Below, in pieces: positions 34,269 to 44,073 of a DNA stretch of 64,000 bases. The stretch is taken from NCBI GenBank assembly GCA_016703625.1, contig JADJBP010000001.1, positions 871,001 to 935,000 of the forward strand, given 5' to 3'. Within the stretch, counting starts at the first letter, position 1; each line of letters starts with the position of its first letter. The stretch comes from Chitinophagaceae bacterium (lineage in GTDB: Bacteria > Bacteroidota > Bacteroidia > Chitinophagales > Chitinophagaceae). Position numbers and translations under genes: made by a program. Under the pieces are notes generated by a model. The model saw only the letters and a program-made list of their open reading frames with translations, was not told the origin of the DNA and searched no databases.

Positions 34269-36961
34269 ATGAAAATATTTAAGAAGATCGTAAAGATATT
34301 TTTGATCGTGATCGTTATCCTTGCAGGATTGGTTTTTGCTGCCCCATATATTTTCAAAGGTAAAATTGTTTCGCTGGTAAAAAGAGAAGTGAATAATAAC
34401 CTAACCGCTAAAGTTGATTTTAAAGATGTAGATATTTCTTTCTTCCGCCATTTCCCCAAAGTGAGTATAGCGCTGGATAGCCTGCAGGTTACCGGCACCG
34501 GTGATTTTTTGGCTGACACACTGTTATCTGCCAAAAGAATGGATGCCACCGTAAATTTCATGAGCTTTATCAGGGGGAAGGACATGTCCGTTTATACTGT
34601 TTTACTTGAATCGCCCCGCATCAATGCTATTGTAAATAAAGATGGCCTGGCCAATTGGGATATTGTAAAAAAGAATGACGCAAATAGTGGTGAAGATACA
34701 GCTGCCGGTTCATTTAAGCTGCAGCTGAATTATTATTCCATTGAGAACGGTTACCTGAATTATATGGATGTTCAAAACAACATGAGCGTGGTTACTGAAA
34801 ACCTGAACCATTCCGGTTCGGGTGATTTTACAGCCGACCTGTTTACATTAAGCACCAGGAGTACTGCGGATGCGGTTTCATTTAATTATGGTGCCATACC
34901 ATACCTGTCGAAAGTGCGGTCAAATATCAATGCGGATATTAAGATCGACAACAAAAACGGTGTTTATAGTTTTGATGCCATTGATATTTTGCTGAATGAA
35001 CTTAAGATCATCGGTAAGGGCAATATTAAAAGCCTGGCAGATGGCGGTTATGACCTGGATATCAGTTTTAATGCACCATCATCAGATTTTAAAAATATTT
35101 TATCGTTGGTTACTCCCATCTATAAAAAGAATTTGAAAAGTAACGGCAAGCGGCACGGCCATATTTGAAGGGTTTATAAAAGGGGTTTATAAAGATTCTG
35201 TTATGCCGGCTTATCATATTGATGCTGCAGTAAAAGATGCATCATTTAAGTACACCGATCTCCCCAAAGGAATTACAGCGATCAATTTTAAAGCGCTGGT
35301 TGATAATCCCGACGGGAAACCGGATAATATGGTTGTGGATATTTCAAAGGGCCACCTGGTGATGGACAATGAACCTTTTGATTTCAGGTTGCTTGTAAAA
35401 AATCCGGAGAGTAATATGTATGTTGACGGGGCTGCAAAAGGGAAGCTGGATCTGTCGCAGGTTGCTGATTATGTAAAACTGGAAAAGGGCACAGCCATTT
35501 CCGGGTTAATGAATGCCGATGTGAACATTAAAGGCAATGTTAAGGAATTAGAAAAGCAGCAGTACAATAATTTTTATGCAGCGGGTACGGTTGATGTAAA
35601 TAATTTCAACTACAGGTCGTCTGATTATCCAACCGGCATCAAAATAAATAAGGTGAACACCGTTTTTACCCCAACCAGGATCGATGTATCAAACCTGGAT
35701 GGGCAATACATGAATTCCGGGTTCAATGGCGGCGGACAGATCAATAACCTGCTGAGTTACCTGTTAAACGCCAAGCCATTGAGTGCTGATTTTACCGTAA
35801 ATGCGGATAAGGTAAACCTGAACGACTGGATAGGTGTTTCTGCAGATACAGCCTCCAAAGACCCTGCTACAGTGCCTTTTGCAGTGCCCGGTAACCTGCA
35901 TATCAGCTTACCTACAAAAATTGATGAACTTAAATACGACAATATTGAAATAAAGAATGTAACCGGCAATATGCAGTTGGCTGATGAAACCGTAAAACTG
36001 AACAATGTAAATGGTTTTGCACTGGATGGCATCATTAAGATCAATGGATCGTACAGTACCAAAGCCAATAAAACAAAACCGGCCATAGCCATGAGTTATG
36101 ATGTGGCCCAGGTGGATATTCAAAAACATTTTACGCTTTTAATACGGTACAAAAACTGATGCCCGTCGGGAAATTCCTGGCAGGTAAACTCACTTCTGTT
36201 TTATCGGCAAACGGGAAGCTGGGTGATAACATGAGCATAGATATGAGTACCCTGTCAGGTAACGGTAATTTATTTTTGATCGAAGGTTTTTTAAGCAAAT
36301 TTGCACCGCTTGATAAAATAGCTTCCATGCTGCAGGTAAAAGAACTGGAGCAGCTTTCATTAAAAGGGGTAAAAACTTTTTTTGAGTTTTCTAACGGTAA
36401 ACTGCTGGTGAAACCATTTACCGTTAAAGTAAAAGATATTGAGATGGAGATCGGCGGGCTGCAGGGTTTTGATGAAACGATCAATTATGCCATTAACCTG
36501 AAACTGCCCAGGGCATTGATGGGTACACAGGGAAACCAGCTGGTGAACAACCTCGCCGGCGCTATGCAGGCAAAAGGCATCCCTTTTAAATTAAGTGAAA
36601 CGGTAAATCTTAAACTGGCAATGGGCGGTACCATAAAAGCCCCTACACTGAAAGTAGACCTTAAGCAAAGCGGTGAAACCCTTGCTGAACAAATGAAAGA
36701 ACAGGTTAAGGATTTTGCCCAGGCAAAAATTGACAGTGCCAAAAATGCGGCAAGGGATTCGCTGAATTCCATTAAAAAGCAATTGGGTGATGCGGCAAAG
36801 GAAGAACTGCGGAAAAAAATATCAGGCATAAAGATACAACGGCTGTTAAAGACAGCACAGCACCTGTAAAAACACAGGGAGATAAGACCAAAGAATCTGT
36901 GAAGGGATTGCTGGATAATTTATTAAAGAAAAAACAAAAGGATACGGCGAATAAGCAGTAG
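34269..36961 (+). CDS. AsmA-like inner-membrane anchored protein (four frameshifts)
   Basis: Probably an AsmA-family bridge protein for lipid transport between the membranes. The N-terminal membrane anchor FLIVIVILAGLVFAAPYIF is followed by the AsmA signature NNNLTAKVDFKDVDISFFRH and PKVSIALDSLQVTGTGDF. The frame breaks at 35124-35128 and about 35140 (two missing bases), at the A run 36122-36126 and at 36830-36832. Restoring four bases gives 2697 bp and 898 aa, the usual size of the Bacteroidota AsmA-like protein. The tail (KDTTAVKDSTAPVKTQGDKT) is charged and low in complexity. The number of breaks makes real decay possible, but all sit at A runs except one. Confidence 0.85.
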
Positions 36962-37043
36962 TTAATAGTTCATAGTTAATTAGGAAACTCAAGTTGCAAT
37001 CTAAAATCGGCAATCTAAAATTGTCGATCTACAATCTAAAATC
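36961..37043. repeat. CAATCTAAAATC phrase array
   Basis: CAATCTAAAAT occurs at 36997, 37011 and 37032, preceded by a TTAATAGTTCATAGTTAATT phrase. The last copy contains the stop codon (TAG on the minus strand) of the following amino-acid oxidase gene. Confidence 0.7.
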
Positions 37044-38277
37044 TTTCCGGATCAAATGCACTGATATTTATAGTGGTTGTTTTGCGTTGAATAATTTCAC
37101 TTACCAGTTTCCCGGTGCCGGTGCCCATAGAAATACCCAGCATGGCATGTCCGCCGGCGATCAATACATTATCAATATTTGCAGCTTTGCCAATGTAAGG
37201 CAAACCATCGGGTGTAACCGGCCTTAAACCGCTCCATATTTTACCTGCCGGCGGGAAATCTATTTTCAATCCAGGGTAAAAATCTTTTGCAGAATCATAA
37301 ATACCCTTCATGCGGCTGATCAATATATTTTGATTGATCCCGCTGAGTTCCATGGTTCCGCCGATACGCAACGACTGCCCCCAGGGAGTTACAGCACATC
37401 TTCCGTCCACCAGTATCGCAGGGTACCTGATATTTTTTTCTACCTGCGCATAGGTATGACTGTAACCTTTACCCGGTTGTAACAATAATGAAATACCCAT
37501 CATTTTTGCAAGAGCAGGTAACCAGCTTCCGGGCGACAAAACAATTTCTCCAGTATTGAATTTTCCCTTGTCCGTTATCACCGCCGAAATTTTATTGTTT
37601 GCTTTTTCAAAACCGGTTACAGTTGTATTGAGTTGAAAGCGGACATTTTTTGTTTCCAGGTATTTTTTCAGTGCAACCATCATTTTGCCCGGGTTAAAAT
37701 GACAATCATCTTTAAACAATACGGCTCCAGCAACATTCAGTTCCACATCGGGTTCCAGTTGCTGTACCGCATCTTTTTGCAGCCGTTCAACGGTTAAACC
37801 AAATTTTTCTGCTTCATCGGCCAGGTGAAATTCATGGTCAAGTGTTTTTTGCTGTTTGCACATCATCAAACAACCTTTTTCTTCCATTTCAAAAACATCT
37901 CCAATTTCATCCCTCATGTTGTTTATCAAATGCCGGCTCAACTGTAAAAGATCATTCAGGTGCGGCGCATTTTTTTTAACGGTGGCAGCATTACTGTTCT
38001 TCCAGAAATGATAACCCCACTGCATGAGTTGCCAGTTCAGTCTTGGTTTGATGTAGAACGGACTGCTGCTGCTGAGCATGTGTTTAAAGCCTTCGGAAAT
38101 GATCCCGGGACTTGCCAATGGTATAAAATGGCTTGGCGATATGTATCCCATATTACCGAATGAACAGCCATCAGTAATATCGCCCCTGTCAATAACTGTT
38201 ATTTCGTGACCTTCCTGCTGTAAATAATATGCGCTGCATAAACCGATTACGCCGCCTCCGATAATGGTTACTTTCAT
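37036..38277 (-). CDS. FAD-dependent D-amino acid dehydrogenase (D-hydroxyproline oxidase candidate)
   Basis: A DadA/glycine-oxidase-type flavoprotein of about 413 aa: the FAD motif KVTIIGGGVIGLCSAYYLQQ at the N-terminus and GLRPVTPDGLPYIGKA near the end. With a 4-hydroxyproline epimerase just upstream, the expected reaction is oxidation of cis-4-hydroxy-D-proline to 1-pyrroline-4-hydroxy-2-carboxylate; general D-amino acid oxidation is the alternative. ATG at 38277 is preferred, because it begins directly with the Rossmann motif; ATG codons at 38289 and 38301 are possible. Confidence 0.85.
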   Translation of the reverse strand: MKVTIIGGGVIGLCSAYYLQQEGHEITVIDRGDITDGCSFGNMGYISPSHFIPLASPGIISEGFKHMLSSSSPFYIKPRLNWQLMQWGYHFWKNSNAATVKKNAPHLNDLLQLSRHLINNMRDEIGDVFEMEEKGCLMMCKQQKTLDHEFHLADEAEKFGLTVERLQKDAVQQLEPDVELNVAGAVLFKDDCHFNPGKMMVALKKYLETKNVRFQLNTTVTGFEKANNKISAVITDKGKFNTGEIVLSPGSWLPALAKMMGISLLLQPGKGYSHTYAQVEKNIRYPAILVDGRCAVTPWGQSLRIGGTMELSGINQNILISRMKGIYDSAKDFYPGLKIDFPPAGKIWSGLRPVTPDGLPYIGKAANIDNVLIAGGHAMLGISMGTGTGKLVSEIIQRKTTTINISAFDPERF

Positions 38278-38370
38278 TTTTATTTTCATAGTGCCTTTCA
38301 TTGTACTTCGTTCCTCAACGATGTTAAAAAAAACTGTTTTTATTCATTCAATTCGTGTAATAGCATGTTT

Positions 38371-39420
38371 TCAAATTACCTGGAACCCCAATGCATACGG
38401 GTCATCCTCTTCATCAATAGTAATGGTATTGTGCCCGTAAATCCTTGCCCAGCCTTCAATAGATGGCCTGATGGCCCGTTTTCCGGCAACCGCCAGTTCT
38501 TCTTCAATTCGCCCGGTGAATTTGCTGCCGATGATACTTTCATGAATGAATGCATCCTCTTTCTTCAGCAAACCTTTGGCATACCATTGCGCCATGCGTG
38601 CAGAAGTGCCGGTGCCACAAGGGCTGCGGTCGATTGCTTTATCGCCATAAAAAACGGCATTACGGGCTGTGGATGTTTTATCAAGCACAGCACCGGTCCA
38701 TAAAATATGGCTGCATCCTTTTATCGTTTCGTTTTCGGGATGAACAAATACATATTTCTCATTGATCCTTTTCCTCAATTCACCAGAAAGGGTTATCAAT
38801 TTACCGGCTGTATAATGTTCCAGCCCCTTAAAATTTTTCTGTACATCCACAATGGCATAAAAATTTCCGCCATAGGAAACATCAACAACCAGTTCGCCCA
38901 ATTCAGGGCAAACAACGGTTAATGCTGTTTCTGCCAAAAAGGAAGGGACATTGGTAAGTTTTACCGTTTTAACTTTTGTTCCGCCATGGGCGGAATGACT
39001 TGTATATTCAATCTTTACCAATCCGGCCGGGGCTTCCATTCTTACTACACCGGGTACTTTTGGCTTTATCAATCCTTCCTCAATGGCTATGGTGATGGTG
39101 CCGATGGTTCCATGACCGCACATGGGCAGGCAACCGCTGGTTTCAATAAATAATACAGCTACATCATTTTCCGGATCATGCGGCGGGTATAAGATGCTTC
39201 CGCTCATCATGTCGTGGCCACGGGGTTCAAACATAAGCCCACGGCGTATCCAGTCGAATTCCTGTAAAAAGTGCTGCCGCTTTTCGCTCATGTTATTACC
39301 AATAAGCACAGGCCCGCCTTCTTTTACCAGCCTAACGGGATTGCCGCAGGTGTGGGCGTCTGTGCAAATAAATGTTTTCTTCAATGCAGTTTGTTTTAAT
39401 TGGCTCTGCAACTTAATCAA
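38371..39420 (-). CDS. 4-hydroxyproline 2-epimerase (proline racemase family)
   Basis: Interconverts trans-4-hydroxy-L-proline and cis-4-hydroxy-D-proline. Both catalytic cysteines are present, in SGCLPMCGHGTIG near residue 100 and DRSPCGTGTSARMA near 266. This distinguishes it from the Cys/Thr dehydratase branch, although proline racemase itself also has two cysteines. The N-terminus FICTDAHTCGNPVRLV is family-typical. No ATG exists at the 5' end; TTG at 39420 or, better by homology, TTG at 39384 (KKTFICTDA) is the start. Upstream of the D-amino acid dehydrogenase on the same strand. Confidence 0.9.
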   Translation of the reverse strand: MIKLQSQLKQTALKKTFICTDAHTCGNPVRLVKEGGPVLIGNNMSEKRQHFLQEFDWIRRGLMFEPRGHDMMSGSILYPPHDPENDVAVLFIETSGCLPMCGHGTIGTITIAIEEGLIKPKVPGVVRMEAPAGLVKIEYTSHSAHGGTKVKTVKLTNVPSFLAETALTVVCPELGELVVDVSYGGNFYAIVDVQKNFKGLEHYTAGKLITLSGELRKRINEKYVFVHPENETIKGCSHILWTGAVLDKTSTARNAVFYGDKAIDRSPCGTGTSARMAQWYAKGLLKKEDAFIHESIIGSKFTGRIEEELAVAGKRAIRPSIEGWARIYGHNTITIDEEDDPYALGFQVI

Positions 39421-39523
39421 AACTTTGCTTGTTTTATGTATGAGCAGGGCAAGTATTTATCTTCCTGTACATTTTTACAAATATATTTTTATTCCTTGTC
39501 ATTAATATAAAGTAGAAACTGAA

Positions 39524-39553
39524 AAGCCACTATCATTTATTTGATAGTGGCTT
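39524..39553 (-). terminator. Terminator of the lipoprotein gene
   Basis: AAGCCACTATCA (39524-39535) pairs with TGATAGTGGCTT (39542-39553) around a six-base loop. On the minus strand the stem ends in CTTTTC, just past the lipoprotein stop. Confidence 0.75.
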
Positions 39554-39572
39554 CAATCCCGGGTAATTCGAT

Positions 39573-40001
39573 TTATTTTTTCCTGATTTTTACAGCTTCC
39601 TGGAAAACTCTTTTTTCGTCCCCTTTGCCATAAAAGGGGCAATAAAAGTCAAGGGCATCCAGCGCTTCGTTGTAAGTTAACCAGTAGTCGGTTACCGTGC
39701 CGGTAAAGACAAAGTTTGCTGAATAATTATACATATCCCTTGTGCCCTGGCTGCTGAAATTGCCATAAACGAGTTCACCTTCATAGGGTTTCACACTTGC
39801 ACTGGTACGTACAATATTGTAGCCATTATACGTTTCAACTACAATATAGCTGCAATTGGGATCACTGTAAACAACTTCTCCTTCTTCCTTGCTGAGCCAG
39901 TAATTTTCATTGTTTGTAATAACTACGTCGCTTTTTCTGCAACTGCTTAATAAAATAATTGCAAGAATAATGGATGCTGAAAGGGTAAATAATTTTTTCA
40001 T
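39573..40001 (-). CDS. Small lipoprotein of unknown function
   Basis: A 142-aa protein with a clear lipobox (ASIILAIILLSSCRKSD). The mature part is soluble, rich in Tyr, Asn and acidic residues (NYWLSKEEGEVVYSDPNCSY), without a domain I recognise. It lies between the hydroxyproline genes and a convergent desaturase-like gene, with its own terminator. A link to hydroxyproline use is not indicated. Confidence 0.75.
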   Translation of the reverse strand: MKKLFTLSASIILAIILLSSCRKSDVVITNNENYWLSKEEGEVVYSDPNCSYIVVETYNGYNIVRTSASVKPYEGELVYGNFSSQGTRDMYNYSANFVFTGTVTDYWLTYNEALDALDFYCPFYGKGDEKRVFQEAVKIRKK

Positions 40002-40259
40002 GTTGGTTCAATTTAAATTTGAAAAATGTTTTCACATTATACCAATCAAAAAACTGTGCCAGAACCTGAAGCAGGTGATTTTGATTTTGTTAAAACCAAT
40101 GTATGGTCAAAATTTAATTTATGAAGGTTTAATGGGCATAATGATCGTCTGTTTTATTTAACATGGCTTTTGTTGTAAGCCGGAGCCGGCCTGGAAAAAT
40201 TTTCGAAAGTTTTGAAGTGTGGCAACTTTTATGTTTATTACATGCTTTAATTTTATACC
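40002..40259. other. 258-bp divergent intergenic region
   Basis: Upstream region of both the lipoprotein gene (leftward) and the desaturase-like gene (rightward). It is A/T-rich and contains the small palindrome GCCGGAGCCGGC at about 40180. I see no ORF, no clear TAnnTTTG pair and no RNA element. Confidence 0.5.
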
Positions 40260-41543
40260 ATGGAACAATACGGAAAAATTCTGCTCATCGCCATGCCGGC
40301 TTTTTTATTGCTGGTGTTGTTTGAAAAATGGTATGGCTGGCGCAAGGGAAAAGATACCGTGCGTAATATGGATATGATCAGCAGCCTCAGCAGCGGCGTT
40401 ACCAATGTTACCAAAGATGTGGTAGGATTATATCTTGTCATACTTTCCTATCCGTTTTTACTGAAATATCTTGCAGTAACGTCTATCAGCAATACAGTAT
40501 TGGTTTATATCATTGCTTTTTTTGCGCTTGACTTTGCGGGTTACTGGGTGCACCGCCTGCAGCATGTGACCAATTTTTTCTGGAACGGCCATATCGTTCA
40601 TCACAGCAGTGAAGAATATAACCTGGCCTGTGCGCTGCGGCAAAGTATATCGGCCATTGTAAAGATCTATGCCATTTTCCTGTTGCCGGCTGCACTGCTT
40701 GGCGTTCCATACCCCGTGATCGCCGTGGTTGCCCCGCTTCATTTGTTTGCACAGTTCTGGTACCATACACAGCATATCGGCAGGATGGGATTTCTGGAGA
40801 AGATCATCGTTACGCCATCGCATCACCGGGTGCATCATGCCATTAACAAAGAATACCTTGATAAAAATTACGGGCAGATCTTTATTTTCTGGGATAAATG
40901 GTTTGGCACTTTCCAGGAAGAAATGCCCGCTGTGCCGCCGGTCTATGGGATCACCAGGCCGGTAAGGACCTGGAACCCGATCCGGATAAATTTTCAGCAT
41001 GTGTGGCTGCTGATAAAAGATGCCTGGAGAACGAATGACTGGAAAGAGAAATTTACTTTATGGTTCAGGCATACCGGTTACCGCCCGGCTGATGTTGCCG
41101 CAAAATACCCGGTGTATAAAATTGACGATGTATATCATTTTGAAAAATACGATACACAAACGTCACCAACACTGAATGTATGGAGCTGGATACAGTTATT
41201 GCTGATCCTGCTTTTCGTGAGTTACCTGTTTGGAAATATTGCACTCATCAACAGCCTGGATACAAATTATATCTTCTGGTATGGCGGCTTTATATTTTTA
41301 AGTGTGTATGCATTGACCGACCTGATGGACAGGAATGCTTCGGCCATCATTTGGGAATGTATCCGTTGCAGTTTCGGGCTCACTATCCTTTTTGAACAAA
41401 ACGATTGGTTTGGTGCAGGTACATATTTGCCGGCTGCGAAATTTATTCTTGGGGCTTATTTTATTGCCTCTGTTTTGGTAACGGGCTGGTTTGTGGTAAA
41501 ACATAAAAAAGAAGACCAGCAGTTGAACAGGCTGGCCATATAA
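40260..41543 (+). CDS. Sterol desaturase / fatty-acid hydroxylase superfamily membrane protein
   Basis: A 427-aa integral membrane di-iron protein. The three histidine clusters are present: HRLQH near residue 98, HIVHHSSEEYN near 111 and SHHRVHH near 180. Hydrophobic helices lie before them, and a further group of 3-4 helices lies after residue 300. The arrangement resembles alkylglycerol-monooxygenase-like members more than C4-sterol oxidases; the substrate (an ether lipid or other hydroxylated lipid) is an inference. It is convergent with the ALDH gene, whose stop is 2 bp away. Confidence 0.87.
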   Translation: MEQYGKILLIAMPAFLLLVLFEKWYGWRKGKDTVRNMDMISSLSSGVTNVTKDVVGLYLVILSYPFLLKYLAVTSISNTVLVYIIAFFALDFAGYWVHRLQHVTNFFWNGHIVHHSSEEYNLACALRQSISAIVKIYAIFLLPAALLGVPYPVIAVVAPLHLFAQFWYHTQHIGRMGFLEKIIVTPSHHRVHHAINKEYLDKNYGQIFIFWDKWFGTFQEEMPAVPPVYGITRPVRTWNPIRINFQHVWLLIKDAWRTNDWKEKFTLWFRHTGYRPADVAAKYPVYKIDDVYHFEKYDTQTSPTLNVWSWIQLLLILLFVSYLFGNIALINSLDTNYIFWYGGFIFLSVYALTDLMDRNASAIIWECIRCSFGLTILFEQNDWFGAGTYLPAAKFILGAYFIASVLVTGWFVVKHKKEDQQLNRLAI

Positions 41544-41544
41544 A

Positions 41545-42919
41545 TTAAATTACAGAACGGGTCAGCTCATTATTGACCGTTCTCCATATTCCCAAAGGAT
41601 TTTCATTTTTCAGTTCATCCGGCAACAGGTCATTGCTCCAGTTTTGAAAGGCGATCGGCCTGGCAAAACGTTTGATGCCATCGGCACCAAATATTTTTAA
41701 CTGCTTCCACCAGTTCATTATTTTCTTTGATGTCATTTTCAGTAGCCATTAAGGTTGCCGTTAACTGCCCTTCCAGTTGTTTGGCCACTTCAGTCATTTC
41801 ATGCATGTCTTTGCAGCGGATGATAATAGAGTAGGGGCCAAAAACTTCCAGGTGCAGAACAGGGTTGTTTATAAATGCCTGTCCGCTGGCAGTAGCAATG
41901 GTTGGTAAACCTTCATTTTCTTTTACATCCGTTTCACTTTCAGCAACCAAATGCACATCTTCCTGCAATAAGGCATTGCCTTTATTTTTTTTATACGCAT
42001 CTACTATTCCTTCATGCAACATTGGCGCCGGGGCAATTTGTTGAATGGCTTTACCAAGGTCATGCATAAAGGTTTGCAGGGCTTCACTTTCAATTCCGAT
42101 AATAATTCCGGGGTTGGTACAAAACTGTCCAACACCCAGGGGGATGGAACCTGCATACATCGCTGCAATCTCATGGGCAGAAGCGGCTAATTTTTGCGGC
42201 AATAAAAAAACAGGGTTGGTACTTCCCATTTCTGCAAAAACCGGGATGGGTTCTTTGCGCTGGTTGCCCCAATCGAATAACTGTTTGCCGCCGGAAAAAC
42301 TGCCGGTAAAACCAACAGCTTTGGTATGTGGGTGCAATACCAGGGCTTTGCCAACTTCAAAACCTGCACCATATACATGGGCAAAGATCCCTTTGGGCAT
42401 TTTGCATTTTTCTGCAGCAAGTAAAATGGCTTGTGCAACCATCTCTGAAGTTTGTGCATGTGCCGGGTGTGCTTTTACGATCACCGGGCAACCGGCAGCA
42501 AAGGCAGAGGCTGTATCGCCACCGGCGGTGGAGTAAGCAAACGGAAAATTGCTTGCACCAAAAACCACTACGGGGCCAAGCGGTACCAGCATCTTCCTGA
42601 TATCAGGTTTTGGCGGGGTCTTATCCGGAATGGCTGTATCGATCCTTGCTTCCAGCCAACCCCCTTTTTCACAGGCTTCGGCATAACTGTTCAGCTGGAA
42701 AATGGTTCTAGCCCTTTCACCCCGTAATCTTGCCTCCGGTAAATGGGTTTCCTGCATGGCAGTTTGTATCAGTTCATCGCCGCAGTTTTCCAGTTCAATG
42801 GCGATGGCTTTCATAAAAGCAGCACGCTGTTGTAAAGAAAATTTCCGGTATATATGAAATGCATTCCATGCCTGTTGCATGATCATTTCAATTTCTTTTG
42901 GACTGCTGTCGTTGAACAT
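41545..42919 (-). CDS. Alpha-ketoglutaric semialdehyde dehydrogenase, shortened and frameshifted
   Basis: Last step of hydroxyproline catabolism: oxidises 2,5-dioxopentanoate to 2-oxoglutarate. Seen: GPVVVFGASNFPFAYSTAGG, VKAHPAHAQTSEMV, catalytic glutamate in PVFAEMGSTNPVFL and cysteine in GVGQFCTNPG, then EGQLTATLMATENDI. Two defects stand out. The start (MFNDSSPKEIEMIM) lacks about 35-40 N-terminal residues. Near 41700 the frame shifts at an A/T run, and the usual stretch with 'NGxPTGVEVC...HGGPYPA' (about 40 residues) is missing before IKRFARPIAFQNW. This is more than a homopolymer error, so the gene may be a real pseudogene or an assembly collapse. Confidence 0.78.
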
Positions 42920-42950
42920 TGATTATTGAAAATTGATTATTGAATATTCT
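42920..42950. repeat. TTGATTATTGAA phrase repeat
   Basis: Two near-identical units (TGATTATTGAAAATTGATTA) fill the whole gap between the DapA-like gene and the shortened ALDH gene, exactly where the missing N-terminus of the latter would lie. Confidence 0.55.
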
Positions 42951-43847
42951 TTAGAGAACCGGCCTGCTTGCAATTCCGTCATTAATGATCTTTAAAATTT
43001 TCTCCCTTTCTTTTCCTTCGAGTGTTAACCTTGGTGGACGTACATTTTCTGATCCGATGCCAACCTGCGTTTCTGCGAGCTTGATATACTGAACCAGTTT
43101 GGGATGAATATCCAGTTCCAGCAGGGGCATGAACCAGCGGTATATTTTTGTGGCTTCTTCCATTTTCCCGGCTTTAACCAGGTTGTATATGGCAACGGTT
43201 TCTTTTGGAAATGCACAAACCAACCCCGCTACCCATCCATCAGCACCCAGGCACAATTCTTCCATGGCAATGGTATCAACACCACACAATATTTTATACC
43301 GGTCACCAAATCGGTTTTTCATACGGGTAACATTGCTTACATCCCTGGTTGATTCCTTAACTGCCTGTATATTTTTACAGGCCTGCAGTTCATCAAACAT
43401 ATCCAATGTTACCTCTATCTTATAATCAACCGGGTTATTATAGATCATGATGGGCAGGTCAGTTGCATCGGCCACAGTTTTAAAATAAGTTACTGTTTCG
43501 CGGTGGTCGCTTTTATATCGCATGGGAGGCAGCATCATTAACCCTTTGGCACCCCAGGCTTTGGCATATGCAGCCTGCTGCAAAGCCTCTTTGGTACTTC
43601 CTTCGGCAATGTTTAACACAACCGGAACTTTACCGTTACAGGCTGATACGGCAAATTTTATAAGTTGCTCTTTTTCGGCAGTCGTTAAAACACTGGCTTC
43701 GCCTAACGTGCCGCCCAATACAAGGCCATGTACGCCTGCATCCAGTTGCGCCTGTAAATTTTTCTCAAACAATAAAAGATCCAGCTGGTCATCAGCTGTA
43801 AATTTTGTGGTGAGTGCAGGAAATACACCTTTCCAGTCAATGCTCAT
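42951..43847 (-). CDS. DapA-family aldolase/deaminase (pyrroline-4-hydroxy-2-carboxylate deaminase candidate)
   Basis: A 298-aa (beta/alpha)8 lyase of the DHDPS superfamily: GLVLGGTLGEASVLTTAEKE near residue 43, Tyr in LPIMIYNNPVDYKIEV near 135 and the Schiff-base lysine in NIQAVKESTRDVSNV near 162. Beside a hydroxyproline epimerase, an amino-acid oxidase and a ketoglutarate-semialdehyde dehydrogenase, deamination of 1-pyrroline-4-hydroxy-2-carboxylate is the most likely role. The ATG at 43847 gives the natural start MSIDWKGVFPAL; an ATG 30 bp upstream is less likely. Confidence 0.85.
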   Translation of the reverse strand: MSIDWKGVFPALTTKFTADDQLDLLLFEKNLQAQLDAGVHGLVLGGTLGEASVLTTAEKEQLIKFAVSACNGKVPVVLNIAEGSTKEALQQAAYAKAWGAKGLMMLPPMRYKSDHRETVTYFKTVADATDLPIMIYNNPVDYKIEVTLDMFDELQACKNIQAVKESTRDVSNVTRMKNRFGDRYKILCGVDTIAMEELCLGADGWVAGLVCAFPKETVAIYNLVKAGKMEEATKIYRWFMPLLELDIHPKLVQYIKLAETQVGIGSENVRPPRLTLEGKEREKILKIINDGIASRPVL

Positions 43848-44073
43848 ACATAATGATTTTTGATAAAGATAAATCATAGATGATTAAGTTCATTTGCGTT
43901 TTATTTTTTTGCCCGGAAGGGCAGCTGCCATCGAATATTTTTTATACAAATACGCTGTGCCTAAAGGGATTATCATTAAAAAAAAGAAATAGCGGGGTGT
44001 CAATTAGAATTATGACAGTTTTATTGATTATTTTGCTCTATCATTCTTAAAATTAACCTGCTAAAAAACACTT

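Noticed and set aside
34269..36961. Three separate AsmA-like genes
   Set aside because: The pieces are collinear parts of one AsmA-like protein and join exactly after restoring four bases.
40002..40259. Hidden small gene between the lipoprotein and desaturase genes
   Set aside because: Short open frames there lack a plausible start and show no coding-like composition or motif.
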